From assembly GCA_947579605.1 (NCBI GenBank), contig OX388314.1, positions 24,562,000 to 24,625,999 on the forward strand: a DNA stretch of 64,000 nt, in the 5' to 3' direction. The translations under genes and the position numbers were made by a program. Positions 32,691 through 43,165 of the stretch are shown here, piece by piece (the stretch's first letter is position 1; each line of letters begins with the position of its first letter). The stretch is from Athripsodes cinereus (lineage: Eukaryota > Arthropoda > Insecta > Trichoptera > Leptoceridae). The notes beneath the pieces are model-generated. The model searched no databases, had not been told where the DNA came from, and was given only the letters and a program-made list of their open reading frames with translations.

Positions 32691-33237
32691 CCTAATGTTC
32701 TGGTATTTGATCTTTCATATCTTTAATAAAAAAAAATTATGGATACTCACTAAAATATAAATTGGTATATTGCGTATCTCAAATTTGATAAAAAAAATAC
32801 TTGTAACCTTTACAAGGACACAGTGTTAATGTGTATTTAATATAATATGGTAATGTAAACCGTTAATATTGTTATATAAAACAATGAAGCAATAAAAGTG
32901 TCAGAAAATTTCACCTTGCCCGTGTGTTTAAGTCACTGATATTGTTTTGATAAAACTTAACATATAGAGTAAACAGTGCAATACCTGACTTGATATATTT
33001 TTTTATGAATTTTGTCAAGTACGAACTCTTTATCAAGTTTATATTATATATTTTTTGATAGGTGCTATTACCTTTGCTGCAATTTACACTACTGTTTGTT
33101 CTAAAATCAACAAATGTATTTTGAAGAAGATATGATTTTTCTTAACCAGACGACCGGAATGAGAAAAAATTCTTAAAGATTGTCAAAAAAAAAATGAGAA
33201 AAAAGATGAAATATAAATTACATGACTATTTAAGACT
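32691..33237. other. No recognised feature
   Basis: AT-rich, nothing supported. Confidence 0.45.
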
Positions 33238-33550
33238 GAGATAATAATAACTAGACAACTTATTGCAACCACTGAAAAACCACCGCAAGGGCCCATTTAA
33301 GAATCATAACACCTCCCGAACAATAGGGTTTTTAACCTCGTCTTGAACACCTCCACACTCTCCAGAGTTCGCAAATCAAAGGGCCCTTGATTTGCGAACG
33401 CGGTACCACAAGCCTATTGACAGAGTCTGTGTTTGCAGACCTTAGTGATTTTTGCCTGTCCGTTGCCGTCCGTTGAGATCCATTTATTATATTAACGAGA
33501 TAACTTTTAGACAGATTTTCTAAGTAGATGTAAGGATCATATGTAAACAT
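33238..33550 (-). pseudogene. LINE-like 3' end with (TTA)n tail
   Basis: Minus strand: a frame with 'SVNRLVVPRSQIKGPLICEL' runs toward a 3' UTR 'gggcccttgcggtgg', 'aataagttgtctag' and TTA repeats at 33240-33250. The 3' part recurs at 51025-51140 (-), 13825-13886 (+) and 46803-46865 (+). An inverted 'aaatcaagggccctttgattt' type palindrome lies at 33374-33400. Confidence 0.5.
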
Positions 33551-34529
33551 TAAGGACAGCTTTCAAAGTTATTGATTATCTTAAATTTCAATATTGTCTT
33601 AGTATTTAAAATAATTCGATTATGAATCCCCTTGATGTCAACCTTCTCCACCTCTACACAAATGATCTTGCATAATGCGAAACTTAACAAAAATGTATTT
33701 ACTCTTATTTAGATTTATTATACGCCTAGATTCATTTTAAAACAAGTTTTATATATTACTAGGCTTGTTACTATATTATTTACCCTATAGTCAAAGGTTA
33801 AATGTCTGGCGTTGTCTGTTCTCTTAATTAAGCTCGACCATTCATAGCACCACTAGGTATACTATAATGATAATTTTATAATAAATACATAAAGCGAATC
33901 GTATATAATAATTTTATTATAATAAAATAGATAACATGCCTTTAGTTTGTTCACAGAAGATGTTGTATAAAGATAGGATTTACATTTATACAGTTTTCCG
34001 GTAGTTTTATTATGACATTAGATATGTTTTACACAAGGCAATAAACTACAAGTTTAATGTCTTCATTCTTATATTGTTATAATGAATTAAATAATGTTAA
34101 ATTATTGTAAAAGATACAAATTTACCCACTGTATTAAACTCCAATTAATATTTGAGTCTGCTCGTAATTATATATGTCCTGAATCACTCGCAAACGAGTG
34201 GATGGTCTTGAAAAGAATAGAATAGAATTATTTATGTTTACAGTATAAACTCTTTTCTTAGATGGGCAGAGAAGAAAAAAATATAAGAAATACCCTTTGT
34301 AATTTGTACTCTTATTTTCGTTTTGTGCGTTCTGTCTCTCTTCGTGGAGAGTAGCTTTGGTTGGAATTTCCCCGTTAGGAAGGAAGTAGGTTTCCACATC
34401 ACGCCGTTACTCGGTGACCCTCGGGCTCACTGTCTTAAACCCCAAATGTTTCTGGACACTTTACCTCTGTTACCTGTACCAACTGTATGTATGTGTAGTA
34501 AAATATGTTCAATTTTAATATAATCTTGA
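33551..34529. other. Unassigned
   Basis: 34323-34500 is richer in G+C than its flanks ('cacgccgttactcggtgacc') and may be a transposon or gene relic; its 66-codon frame is not recognised. Confidence 0.3.
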
Positions 34530-34658
34530 TTTTTATTTATTTATTTATTTTATTCTTCTTTCATATCATCATTCACATTAGAAAATCAATAAATCAGCTT
34601 ACATAAGAAAAAATGTGATGATATGATTTTATATAGTGATTTCTTCCATCTAACCATC
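34530..34658 (-). repeat. Family C retroelement 3' end
   Basis: (TTTA)n then 'attcttctttcatatcatca' to 'gtgatttcttccatctaacc'. Confidence 0.65.
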
Positions 34659-34759
34659 TAACATTTTTTAAGAATTTAATCTGTTAATGTTGTAACACAT
34701 AAATTATGTGTAGGTATTTCATATCATTTAATATTTCCCTTATGAGCTAACTGTTGTTT

Positions 34760-35200
34760 CATTTTCTATAGTATTCCTGCGAGACATCTTATGTTGGTCT
34801 GTCCTTCGGGCCGTCCGCAAGGAAAAGAAGGAGTATCTGCAAGATCGAATATATAGGAGTTCTCAACTTCTGAGATATTCCAATGTGTAAAGGTTTTTTC
34901 AACATCTACAAAGGCTAATCCTTTGACCATGTTTCTAATTAATAAAATCGTTAGTTGGATTTTTTTTGGAGCTATTGAATTTACTTTCACAACCTTTTTT
35001 TAAATTCACGAATAGGACCACATACCGACCTCATAAAAAAGTTGTGAATAAAGCGGACGAGATTGGCAGCAGGATTTGTAACCGAGAACTCTCGATTGAA
35101 AAAACAAGGCTACCTACACTTCAAACTCAACCATGGTTAATTGATCTTTATTCCAACTTACACAATAAATCTTGCGGACTAAATCATTGACCTTGGTCTT
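34760..35200. other. Possible LINE relics on both strands
   Basis: The minus frame 34766-34990 contains 'GLAFVDVEKTFTHWNI', which looks like RT motif A (FVDVEKAFD) followed by unrelated residues. The plus frame from 35016 ('ADEIGSRICNRELSIEKTRL') is not recognised. Weak evidence only. Confidence 0.3.
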
Positions 35201-35892
35201 CTCTCGCATTCAAGAAATAAGATTTCTATCTCTAAATTAAGTTTCGGTCATTATGAATAAAAAAGAATTAAAAATAAATAAACATAAATTGACATTAAAT
35301 TAAAATCGTGAAATATTTATAATACGTGAAGAAGAAAGTTGGCAATTGCGCACTAGTTCCAAAATACGTGATTCATGAAATTATATAAAAGAAAAAATCA
35401 AAACAAAACATCAAAGAATTAATGTTTACGAACCACACCACAAGTAGATAGATATATTCTATTATTTATTTATCTTGACAAATGATTCGCCACGCACAAT
35501 AAGAAGCAAGCAAGTAGAGCAAACTTAACATCAACAAGTGGTTATAACAATAATATTGTCACAGCTAAACAAATTATTATGTTTGTATGGTATTCACAAA
35601 GGTGTGAAAAAACATTAGTAAGTACCTATAAGTTGTAAGATATTAAAAAGTGTACCGCATACATACCACAGATTTTTTTCTATTATTTGCAAAGTAAAGT
35701 GACATTTCAGTAGTTACAAATAAATAAAATGCGAAAAATATCAATAAAATAGACACATCACTCACGACAATCTCTAAAAAAATTGTTAGTTCGTTAAAAT
35801 CAATTTTCCACGTATATATAATATTTTTAAAGTTTTTCATTTTATATCGTAGCGATAATAATTTTTTATACCTGTACAATTATATAAAAATA
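35201..35892. other. No recognised feature
   Basis: AT-rich, nothing supported. Confidence 0.45.
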
Positions 35893-36115
35893 TCTACTAC
35901 TATACCATCACGGTATACGTCACAAGTGGGGTAGCCAGCAGACTAGCTGCATGGAATAAACAAGCAAACTGTCCTCTCTGTGCCAACAAAAAATTAAGAC
36001 ATTCAGGATGTATGGCATACCTCATCGCTAAAGAGTAATAGTTTTCGAACAGCTGCCTTTTAAAGGACACTAGGAAATTTGCGAAAACAGAGTTCTTTAC
36101 CGAGAGTTCAGTGAC
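35893..36115 (-). repeat. Family A copy, near full length
   Basis: CTA repeat at the 3' edge, 'taccatcacggtatacgtca', 'caagtggggtagccagcag', 'gacattcaggatgtatggca', 'aaaggacactaggaaattt'. It carries the conserved open frame ending 'ARRGQL...HAA.LLATPLV.Y.VMV' on the minus strand. Confidence 0.75.
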
Positions 36116-36494
36116 TTGAGACATAATATATATATTTCCAACAATTATTGAAAATGGCGTTGGTAATTTGTGTAGTGAAAGAAACTCTTCCACATTGCAA
36201 ATTCTGTTCAATACCTACAGTTTCAATAAATATAAATAAGTATAATAATTTTGCAAATAATCCGAATACTAACATACCTACATATTTTTAGTAAAAGTAA
36301 TAACCTAGTTTATACAATAATACTTAACGATAATAATAATAATAATATGTGCCATTGAATCTTTTCCAAGATACTTTTAACATAATTTTCTCAAATATGT
36401 ACCTAAGTATTACGGCGGATAAAAGACTTACACACATTTTTATTCAATAAATATAGGTTTCGTTATATGGGATATATGGGATATTGTCATAATG
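36116..36494. other. No recognised feature; short (AAT)n at 36335-36348
   Basis: AT-rich with a small trinucleotide repeat. Confidence 0.4.
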
Positions 36495-36845
36495 ATGAAT
36501 GTGCTGTAATTTTATTCTATAATTTGACATGACAGTGTGTTTTATTTTTATTTTGAAATTCGATGTGATGCAGTGTATTGTAACTTTATTTTATGGTTAG
36601 ATATGATACAGTTTTTTTTATGATTTGACATGATGCTGTTGATATGTTGTAATTTTATTATGTGGTTTATGTGACACAATGTGTTTAATTTTTATTTTTA
36701 TAATTTGAAGTGATGCAGTATATTTTGTTTTTGTTTTGATTTTAATTTGATACGATGGTGGTGTTGTACAATTGTTGTTTATAACTATGTATTAAAGGCG
36801 TAAGCCGTATGTATTATTATAAATAAATAAATAAATAAATAAATA
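36495..36845 (+). repeat. Family D retroelement copy 2
   Basis: Same as 20860-21215 with few differences; ends in a longer AAAT tail (36819-36845). Confidence 0.75.
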
Positions 36846-37040
36846 ATGTCCTTTGTGTCCCTTTAATGATCTTACAGGCACTTCTGTAAAATTCTTCTTC
36901 TTCCTCTTTTAATAGATCTGTACTTAGATCTGTTTCTATGGCGTTGAGGTCGCCTGGGACACAGAGCACCAGCTGTCTCGCCATCTCTTTGCAGGTCTTC
37001 CAGGTTGGCAAGAATTAACTGTTTTAATTTAAAACCTCTT
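36846..37040 (-). pseudogene. Possible LINE C-terminal fragment
   Basis: Two overlapping minus frames encode 'WKTCKEMARQLVLCVPGDLN' and an acidic/basic run (EEEEEFYRSACKIIKGT). The form (tail abutting an AAAT repeat) suggests a retroelement end, clade unknown. Confidence 0.3.
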
Positions 37041-38301
37041 AATTTCAGAGCAATTTTCACTAGTCAAATCCCACGTCATTCCCGCGCTTTTCATAAGAAC
37101 AATAAACCATGAATGATGGCTAGGAACTTTTTTTCTTATTTCAAAATGTTATTTTCTTTAATCCATTTTTATGTTTCACACAATTTTTCATTTTAATGCT
37201 TTTTTCTGTGTAAATAGTTTCATTTTATGGAGAAATTTATACTAAGTTTGAATTCCACTGCTGACCTGTTTTGCGAAAACTACAAAGATTTTATTTACAA
37301 CACAGTTACAAAAGAAAACTCGTGACATCGATAACACTATTATTTGTAACTTAATACATTTCAGAGCATAACATTCCAATAATAAAAGATGACCGCAGCA
37401 GGTGTGCCTAATGTTGCGAGAAATTAATCATCTTTAAAGAAGAATAAAATAAAATTACTTAAAAAGTCTACTGCTACTGTTTCAACATTGTACTTAAACC
37501 ACATTAGAGAATTGGTCATGTCTAAATGTAGATATTGCAAATAAATAATTAGGTATGGACCTATTAGGCCAACTAGGCCTAAGTAGGCCAACATTGCAGA
37601 AGAGGCAGCTTTACTCTTTTTGCACATTAATAATATTATTGTTCAAGGGTACCTTTACATTGGGATCACGTTCGTAAAAATCTACATTAGGGCAGAGAGA
37701 ATAGTCTTAAACAAATTTTACAACAATATAAATTAAGTTGGATTTTTACATTCATAGGAATATATTATTACAAACATTCAGTAGATATGATTTTACTCTT
37801 ATACAATAAAAGATCTTCAAAAATAAACTTAGGCTATTGACCATAAATCCATTAAAAGAAAATCGATGCTAAATTCGAAATCAACCCCTTTTTCATTATC
37901 TCTTCTACTAGTGACAATAGTCAAACATACCATTTCGCAGTAGCGGTAGAACGGTATTTCTGACTATAGTTTGTTCGGGCATCGTAGAATTAAGATCAAG
38001 ACAAGATTAAGATCGTATTCAAATTGTATCAAGAGTAACCTTGATGATTTTGCTTTTCCACTTCTCCCTTACCCCATACCCGTGTTTTCAATTCTACGTA
38101 TGGCCAACATCGCATGTCCTATATTAAACATTCGTTTTCATTACCTAGAAACGTGGAAGAGTGTTCAACCAAAGATTTTAAGAGCATGTTATTCGCAAAA
38201 ACGTAGCTATAAATAAGTATGGGTGCTTAACGTTGAAGATAACTAGTACCTACCAATAATTCTAAAGTCTGTACGTTCACAGAGTGAAAATTAATACTGA
38301 T
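37041..38301. other. No recognised feature
   Basis: AT-rich. The 81-codon frame at 37971-38216 (+) shows no motif. Confidence 0.4.
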
Positions 38302-38526
38302 GATATTTTATTTTTGTTTTAAAACACAGTTAATTTTTCCCTTTTATTTATTTGAAATCTCGAGTACTTTCATCAATGTATATAGATTGACATTTTCTGA
38401 TTGAGATTGACATTCAATAGATTGACATTTTTCACAGAGTTATGTTGTAAATGTCAATTTATATTGACGAAAGTACTCGAGGTTTCAAATAAATTAAAAT
38501 GAAAAATTAACTGTGAATAAAATATC
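38302..38526. repeat. Foldback element with decayed hammerhead
   Basis: Imperfect inverted repeat, arms about 38302-38371 and 38469-38526. Next to the centre each arm has GAAAGTACTCGAG (plus at 38469-38481; minus at 38359-38371): the GAAA box and a palindromic stem III AGTACT followed by C. A helix II is present beside it (plus: GTCAAT, loop TTAT, ATTGAC ending at 38468). The CTGATGA box is not recognisable on either strand, so the ribozyme is dead. The centre contains repeated 'agattgacatt' units. Confidence 0.65.
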
Positions 38527-38916
38527 ATAACTAATACAGGTTATCTTTCTTTCTGCACTGATTAAACCAATACCGCAAAATCGGTAAATTACAGTTAAAG
38601 AATGAGTCATGCTCTGTTCTTAGCCACATAAATTCAGATATATAATATATAACCCCAAATGTAGATCTGCAAATGAATCCTATCATTTTCAATTCTCCTA
38701 ATTGTGAAAGGGATTCATTGCGCTATGGTACTTGACCCAGAGATCACTGTCACTTTTAGCCAACCCAAATAACTACCTGTATATCTTTTTTAACCATTTT
38801 GGATCCATTTTTAGATGAAGGGCTCCTCTAAAATTTTACCCTTTTCTCAGTCATAGATTTGTTATCAGATTGGTGGAGTCTTTAAATACTTATGGTTAAT
38901 GTATTGAGGTACTTAC

Positions 38917-39044
38917 CAGTTAATTGATTGGCTGATAGCGGAAGTCTCCCTCGCATCTGTTGAAGCTGTGTGCTGAGTTCTCTGGTGTGGAGGAAGAGAA
39001 ACAGAGTAGATGAGATGGCTAGTAGAGCGATCAGTTCACTAGTT
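38917..39044 (-). CDS. Candidate host-gene exon (membrane segment plus coiled-coil-like stretch)
   Basis: On the minus strand 'tgttttgttccag' precedes the exon and 'GTAAGT' follows it, a good acceptor and an excellent donor. The 128-bp exon is open in one frame with split codons at both ends (last base of a codon first, first base of a codon last) and encodes 42 complete residues: a hydrophobic run 'ELIALLAISSTLFLFL', then 'HTRELSTQLQQMRGRL' with heptad-like spacing, then 'PLSANQLT'. Base composition is less AT-rich than the flanks. A membrane anchor followed by a stem is the pattern of type II Golgi proteins, but I cannot name the gene. No other exon of it is recognised in the window; chance remains possible. 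Confidence 0.4.
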
Positions 39045-39618
39045 CTGGAACAAAACAAGAAACAACACAAATTAATAACTTGTCACAGGACGATAACTTA
39101 TAATAAGCTTTCACATAAACATTGTACAAGAAAATACAAAGTAAATAAATATTTATTACATAAAGCGCTCACATAGGTAAATAAGAATTTAACTTATTCT
39201 ATTGAATAACTAAAGCGGCAAGTGTATAGAATATGTAGTCATAAAATACTTAACGTAGTTATAGTATGCATAATAATATGTATGTAATCTGGTAGTTCTA
39301 TCATTATAAACGTCTCTTTATAATATTTTATAACTGTGTCATTAATGGATCATTATGAATTATATCACAGGAAGGATGATATCATACAGTTGGACCGGTT
39401 AGAGTGTTAGACCCACAGTAAATAGTGAAATTTATGTTAGATATAAGTCGCATATTTTATACGATTTTCTCTATTTTCTGTACCTACGACTCGTTTGGGG
39501 ATTTCTGTCGTTTTGTGAATCTGTTATTATACGAGTATATCAGCTAAGATCGATCATACGCCTTTTTCCATGAAGTTTGCAAGTATCACTTATAGAAATA
39601 CGTGTAACATCAGTAATG
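39045..39618. other. No recognised feature (possible intron)
   Basis: AT-rich; would be intron if the exon at 38917-39044 is real. Confidence 0.35.
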
Positions 39619-39848
39619 TCGGCCGGTGTGGCGCGGAGGTAACGCTCTTGCCTTTGAGTCACGAGGTCCCGGGTTCGATTTCCGACCAGGGCAAAGTGAA
39701 GAATGACCTTTTTCAAATTGTCCTGGGTCTGGGTGTTACATTTATATGTGTGTAGTGCATTGTATATGTGTGTATAGTCGCGTTAGTACCCATAATACAA
39801 GATTCATCTTAGTTTGGGACTAGCTCGATCTGTGTGAATTGTCTATGT
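39619..39848 (+). mobile_element. SINE family 1, best copy
   Basis: tRNA-derived head: box A in 'ggtgtggcgcggaggtaac' (39625-39643), box B 'gggttcgatttcc' at 39671-39683. Body: 'gaagaatgacctttttcaa', 'cctgggtctgggtgttac', 'gtcgcgttagtacccataat', 'agtttgggactagctcgat', 'gtgtgaattgtctatg'. The body end resembles lepidopteran SINE/LINE 3' ends. Copies: 19640, 19838, 52916, 55463, 57520. The PLE repeat begins about 16 bases after its end. Confidence 0.8.
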
Positions 39849-39864
39849 TATATTATGTTATAAC

Positions 39865-40125
39865 TAAACTATTAATTTTTTCGGTAGTCACTTGGTGAAA
39901 GTTCATTTTTAATAAATTTTGTTATAAAAATAAAATCAAAAACACTGTTTACTTTCACTTGTTATTTATTTTAAATATTTTAGCAAAGATCTTTCGTTAT
40001 ATTAACATCATCAGTGCTCACTTACAACTAAACACAAAACAAAATCTGCTGGTATACATAAGCATTATACATTTGTATGGGGATTTCCCATTTCTAAGAA
40101 ATAATAATTATGTGGTTGGTTTACA
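39865..40125 (-). repeat. PLE terminal direct repeat, left copy
   Basis: 261 bases identical to 42544-42804 as far as I can read. On the minus strand it contains the last codons and stop of the PLE ORF, the 3' UTR, a hammerhead motif, an upstream region, and the first 14 codons of the ORF, so it marks the junction of tandem units (period 2679 bp). PLEs are known for such pseudo-LTRs. Confidence 0.9.
39982..40018 (-). ncRNA. Hammerhead ribozyme motif in PLE repeat (left)
   Basis: Minus strand: stem I strand AGCA (40018-40015), core CTGATGA (40014-40008), extra T (40007), helix II GTTA, loop ATA, TAAC (40006-39996), GAAA (39995-39992), stem III palindrome AGATCT (39992-39987), T39986 before the cleavage site, and the second stem I strand TGCT (39985-39982). 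All invariant core bases are present and all three helices can form, with stem III only stable as a two-pair hairpin or as a six-pair helix between two copies. Confidence 0.8.
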
Positions 40126-42585
40126 AGGTGGATCGGAATATACAAAAGGATAGATAAGAGGTGAGGACAATGGAGGGATCTGTTTATTTATAACAGTACA
40201 ACTATTATTTATCACATGCCTATTAATTTCAATATTTTCTAAGATATTTAAATTATATCCTTTGGATGATTTATGTAGAATATCAATGTTATCCAGATCT
40301 ATTGAGTGTCCCGTATCACGACAATGGTCAGCCATTTCTGAGTTTATTGAAATATTTTTTACAGCCTTTTTGTGTTCCTCAACCCTTTGTCTGATTTTTC
40401 TTCCTGTTTGTCCAATATATGATGTGGCACAATTCTTACAGTTTAACTTGTATACTCCCGAGTAATCCAATTTGTTGATTGTCCTTTTTTTACGATTAAA
40501 AATTAGTTTGCCTATATTATTTTTAGTATAGTATGCTGGTTTGAAATCTGCTTTCTTGCATTTTGTACTACATTCATCCGTAGCATTACCCACATACAGT
40601 AATTTTCTCCAGTGCTTGATATCTGTGTCTGTTGTTTTTGGATATATAAATTTATGTATTAACTGTTGTTTGATTTTTTTATTTAATAGTGAATGTATTA
40701 ACATGCTATTGTATCCATTATTGTTTGCAATGTCAATTATAGTGTTCAATTCTTTATTGTAATTATCTTGATTGAGTGGTATGGATAACAGTCGGTGAAT
40801 CATCGAATGGAATGCCGCCATCTTATGCGTTATTGGATGGTTTGATTTTGAATGAATTATTGTGTCAGTGTATGTAGATTTACGGTATATTTGAAACTCG
40901 TATTTATTATCAGTTCTTAATATAGTCAGATCTAGGAAGTTTATTGCGTTATTTTCTTCTAGTTCCATGGTAAATTTAATGTTTTTATTCATACTATTTA
41001 AAAAAGTGAAAAATGTATCCAGCTGTCTTCTCGTTCCACTGAATGTGCAAAAAATGTCATCCACGTATCTTGCGTAATTATTAATGAGTTTTAGTAGTGG
41101 ATGTCCTGACTCAAAGAGGTTTTCTTCAAAATGGTTCATGTAGATGTCCGCTAGTAGAGGCGATAATGGATTACCCATAGGAAGACCATTTATTTGCTGG
41201 TATATGCAGTCGTTGAAACAGAGATAATTTTGATTAATGCATTCGTTGAGAGTATCATTTATACCTTGAATTATTTTAGGGTCGGTGCAGTTCTTGGTCA
41301 AAATATCATTAACGATTTTCATTGTCTCATTTACAGGAATGTTTGTAAACAAACTCTTTACATCGAAAGACACCATTATGCAGTTTTTAAGGGGTACACT
41401 ATTTTTTAACTTATTACTGAATTCGATCGAATTTTTAATTGAATATTTAGGTTTAAAATTTGTGGTATTTAGAAATAACGTATTAATATATTTGGATAGA
41501 TGTGATGCTGGAGCTTGTGTGTATGAACAAACTGGTCTAATCGGATTACCTTCTTTGTGTATCTTGACTAATCCATATAATTGTGGAGGCATTGGGTTCA
41601 TAACCGATAGTTTATATTTTTGAATATTATCAAAAATATATCCATGTTTATTAACAACACTTTTTACATTTCGTTGATATTTTTCCGTCGGATCCTTTTC
41701 AATTTTCTTGAAGACATTGGTATCCATCAGCAATTCATCCATTTTATTTATGTAATCACTATCATTTAAAATTACAATTGAGTTTCCCTTATCGGCGCGG
41801 GTAACTGTCAGACTATTATTTTTAGTGAATTTGTTAAACTCTTTTAATATCACATTTTCATTTTCTTTTAATTTTGGTGTGTTTAAATTTTTTCGAATGA
41901 TTTTAGTACACTGATATTTTTTGTCACTATCTTTTTTGTTATCTAACGCGATCTCCAGATCTATTGCCAGCTGTCTTAAATTATTGTTATTAACTGAATT
42001 TAAATTATATTTATAACCTTTATCCAAAATTTTCACATATTTATTATCAATGTTCTCTGTACTAAGATTTATAACTCTATTGTGAAAAGTTGTTTTCTTT
42101 TGTTGATTATTCGAAATGTCGTTTTTATTTTGATTTTTGTTTACATTTACAGAAATTAAATGACGCAATTTCTTATCTAACACTTTTTTCTTATTGAATG
42201 CAATTTTACTAACATTTTCGTACACTTTATCTTCAATCAGATCCCATTCTACTCGGTGTAATTCACTAGTCAAACACGAATGTAAAAGTTTAACAAATAT
42301 TTGTATATTATTTTGAATCACAAAACACTTTTTAATTTCACTTTTTATCCACATTAATTTAGCTTTTCTAGTTAAATCAATTGCTGTAGGTGATTTATTA
42401 TTACATTTAATACTGCCCGTGTAGTTAGGAAAGACATTATTTTTAATACACTTTTGGTTAAAATATATCTTTAAACCCAACAGTCTTTGTTTTGTCTTGA
42501 GCTGCAAGTATTTTACTACCTTTTGGCCTGTACTGGCTGTAATTAAACTATTAATTTTTTCGGTAGTCACTTGGTGAAAGTTCAT
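40108..42585 (-). CDS. Penelope-like reverse transcriptase with GIY-YIG endonuclease
   Basis: 825 codons without interruption, starting at an ATG whose context is inside the right terminal repeat. N-terminal region (1-250) is Lys/Asn-rich. 'VTRADKGNSIVILN' near 275 and 'YGLVKIHKEGNPIRPVCS' near 350 are typical of PLE proteins. RT motif A is 'VSFDVKSLFTNIP' (about 403-415), 'GLPMGNPLSPLLADIYM' follows near 465, motif C is 'YVDDIFC' (about 507-513). The C-terminal GIY-YIG domain is at about 705-800: 'SGVYKLNCKNCATSYIGQTG', then 'RQRVEEHKKAV' and 'LENIEINRH', with the CxxC between GVY and YIG that marks PLEs. Length and domain order match animal Penelope proteins. It may be active; nothing visible is missing. 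Confidence 0.95.
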   Translation of the reverse strand: MNFHQVTTEKINSLITASTGQKVVKYLQLKTKQRLLGLKIYFNQKCIKNNVFPNYTGSIKCNNKSPTAIDLTRKAKLMWIKSEIKKCFVIQNNIQIFVKLLHSCLTSELHRVEWDLIEDKVYENVSKIAFNKKKVLDKKLRHLISVNVNKNQNKNDISNNQQKKTTFHNRVINLSTENIDNKYVKILDKGYKYNLNSVNNNNLRQLAIDLEIALDNKKDSDKKYQCTKIIRKNLNTPKLKENENVILKEFNKFTKNNSLTVTRADKGNSIVILNDSDYINKMDELLMDTNVFKKIEKDPTEKYQRNVKSVVNKHGYIFDNIQKYKLSVMNPMPPQLYGLVKIHKEGNPIRPVCSYTQAPASHLSKYINTLFLNTTNFKPKYSIKNSIEFSNKLKNSVPLKNCIMVSFDVKSLFTNIPVNETMKIVNDILTKNCTDPKIIQGINDTLNECINQNYLCFNDCIYQQINGLPMGNPLSPLLADIYMNHFEENLFESGHPLLKLINNYARYVDDIFCTFSGTRRQLDTFFTFLNSMNKNIKFTMELEENNAINFLDLTILRTDNKYEFQIYRKSTYTDTIIHSKSNHPITHKMAAFHSMIHRLLSIPLNQDNYNKELNTIIDIANNNGYNSMLIHSLLNKKIKQQLIHKFIYPKTTDTDIKHWRKLLYVGNATDECSTKCKKADFKPAYYTKNNIGKLIFNRKKRTINKLDYSGVYKLNCKNCATSYIGQTGRKIRQRVEEHKKAVKNISINSEMADHCRDTGHSIDLDNIDILHKSSKGYNLNILENIEINRHVINNSCTVINKQIPPLSSPLIYPFVYSDPPCKPTT

Positions 42586-42804
42586 TTTTAATAAATTTTG
42601 TTATAAAAATAAAATCAAAAACACTGTTTACTTTCACTTGTTATTTATTTTAAATATTTTAGCAAAGATCTTTCGTTATATTAACATCATCAGTGCTCAC
42701 TTACAACTAAACACAAAACAAAATCTGCTGGTATACATAAGCATTATACATTTGTATGGGGATTTCCCATTTCTAAGAAATAATAATTATGTGGTTGGTT
42801 TACA
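42544..42804 (-). repeat. PLE terminal direct repeat, right copy (truncated by gap)
   Basis: Identical to 39865-40125 and contiguous with the ORF start on the minus strand. It ends at the first N, so the true length of the repeat or second unit is unknown. Confidence 0.9.
42661..42697 (-). ncRNA. Hammerhead ribozyme motif in PLE repeat (right)
   Basis: Same sequence as 39982-40018, 2679 bp away. In a tandem transcript the two ribozymes would release unit-length RNA. Confidence 0.8.
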
Positions 42805-43004
42805 NNNNNNNNNNNNNNNNNNNNNNNNNNNNNNNNNNNNNNNNNNNNNNNNNNNNNNNNNNNNNNNNNNNNNNNNNNNNNNNNNNNNNNNNNNNNNNNN
42901 NNNNNNNNNNNNNNNNNNNNNNNNNNNNNNNNNNNNNNNNNNNNNNNNNNNNNNNNNNNNNNNNNNNNNNNNNNNNNNNNNNNNNNNNNNNNNNNNNNNN
43001 NNNN
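42805..43004. other. Assembly gap (200 N)
   Basis: A run of exactly 200 N at the PLE repeat, probably an arbitrary-size scaffold gap caused by the repeat. Frames crossing it are meaningless. Confidence 0.99.
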
Positions 43005-43165
43005 ATGCCAACTAATATTAAGACATTCAGAACGGATGGCAAACCTCATCGCTAAATTTGAGATGTAAAATGTCTTTAATTTTTCGAACACGTGTCTTTT
43101 ACAGGACACTCGGAAACTAACTTAAAAGAGTGTGAGACCAATCCTTCACCGGGTACTTCACGGTA
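43005..43165 (-). repeat. Family A copy, 3' end lost in gap
   Basis: 'atgccaactaatattaaga', 'cattcagaacggatggcaaa', 'ctcatcgctaaatttgaga', 'tttacaggacactcggaaac', 'caccgggtacttcacgg'. Confidence 0.75.

Larger units (their letters stand above)
39865..42804 (-). mobile_element. Penelope-like element (PLE) with tandem-type terminal repeats
   Basis: One complete unit plus a partial second one cut off by the gap at 42805. The ORF, its start and stop, and both repeats are intact. The right repeat is the 3' end of a further unit whose ORF would lie in or beyond the gap. PLEs use a GIY-YIG nuclease to nick the target and an RT related to telomerase; tandem arrangement and terminal hammerheads are established family traits. 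The element lies directly after a SINE family 1 copy. Confidence 0.9.

Noticed and set aside
34766..34990. Confident RT call from 'AFVDVEKTF'
   Set aside because: Only one motif matches and the following sequence does not look like an RT; kept as a weak note only.
39619..39690. Functional tRNA gene
   Set aside because: Box A and B are present but the acceptor stem does not close and the sequence continues into a SINE body repeated elsewhere.
42638..43109. Frames crossing the 42805-43004 gap
   Set aside because: Made almost wholly of X residues from Ns.
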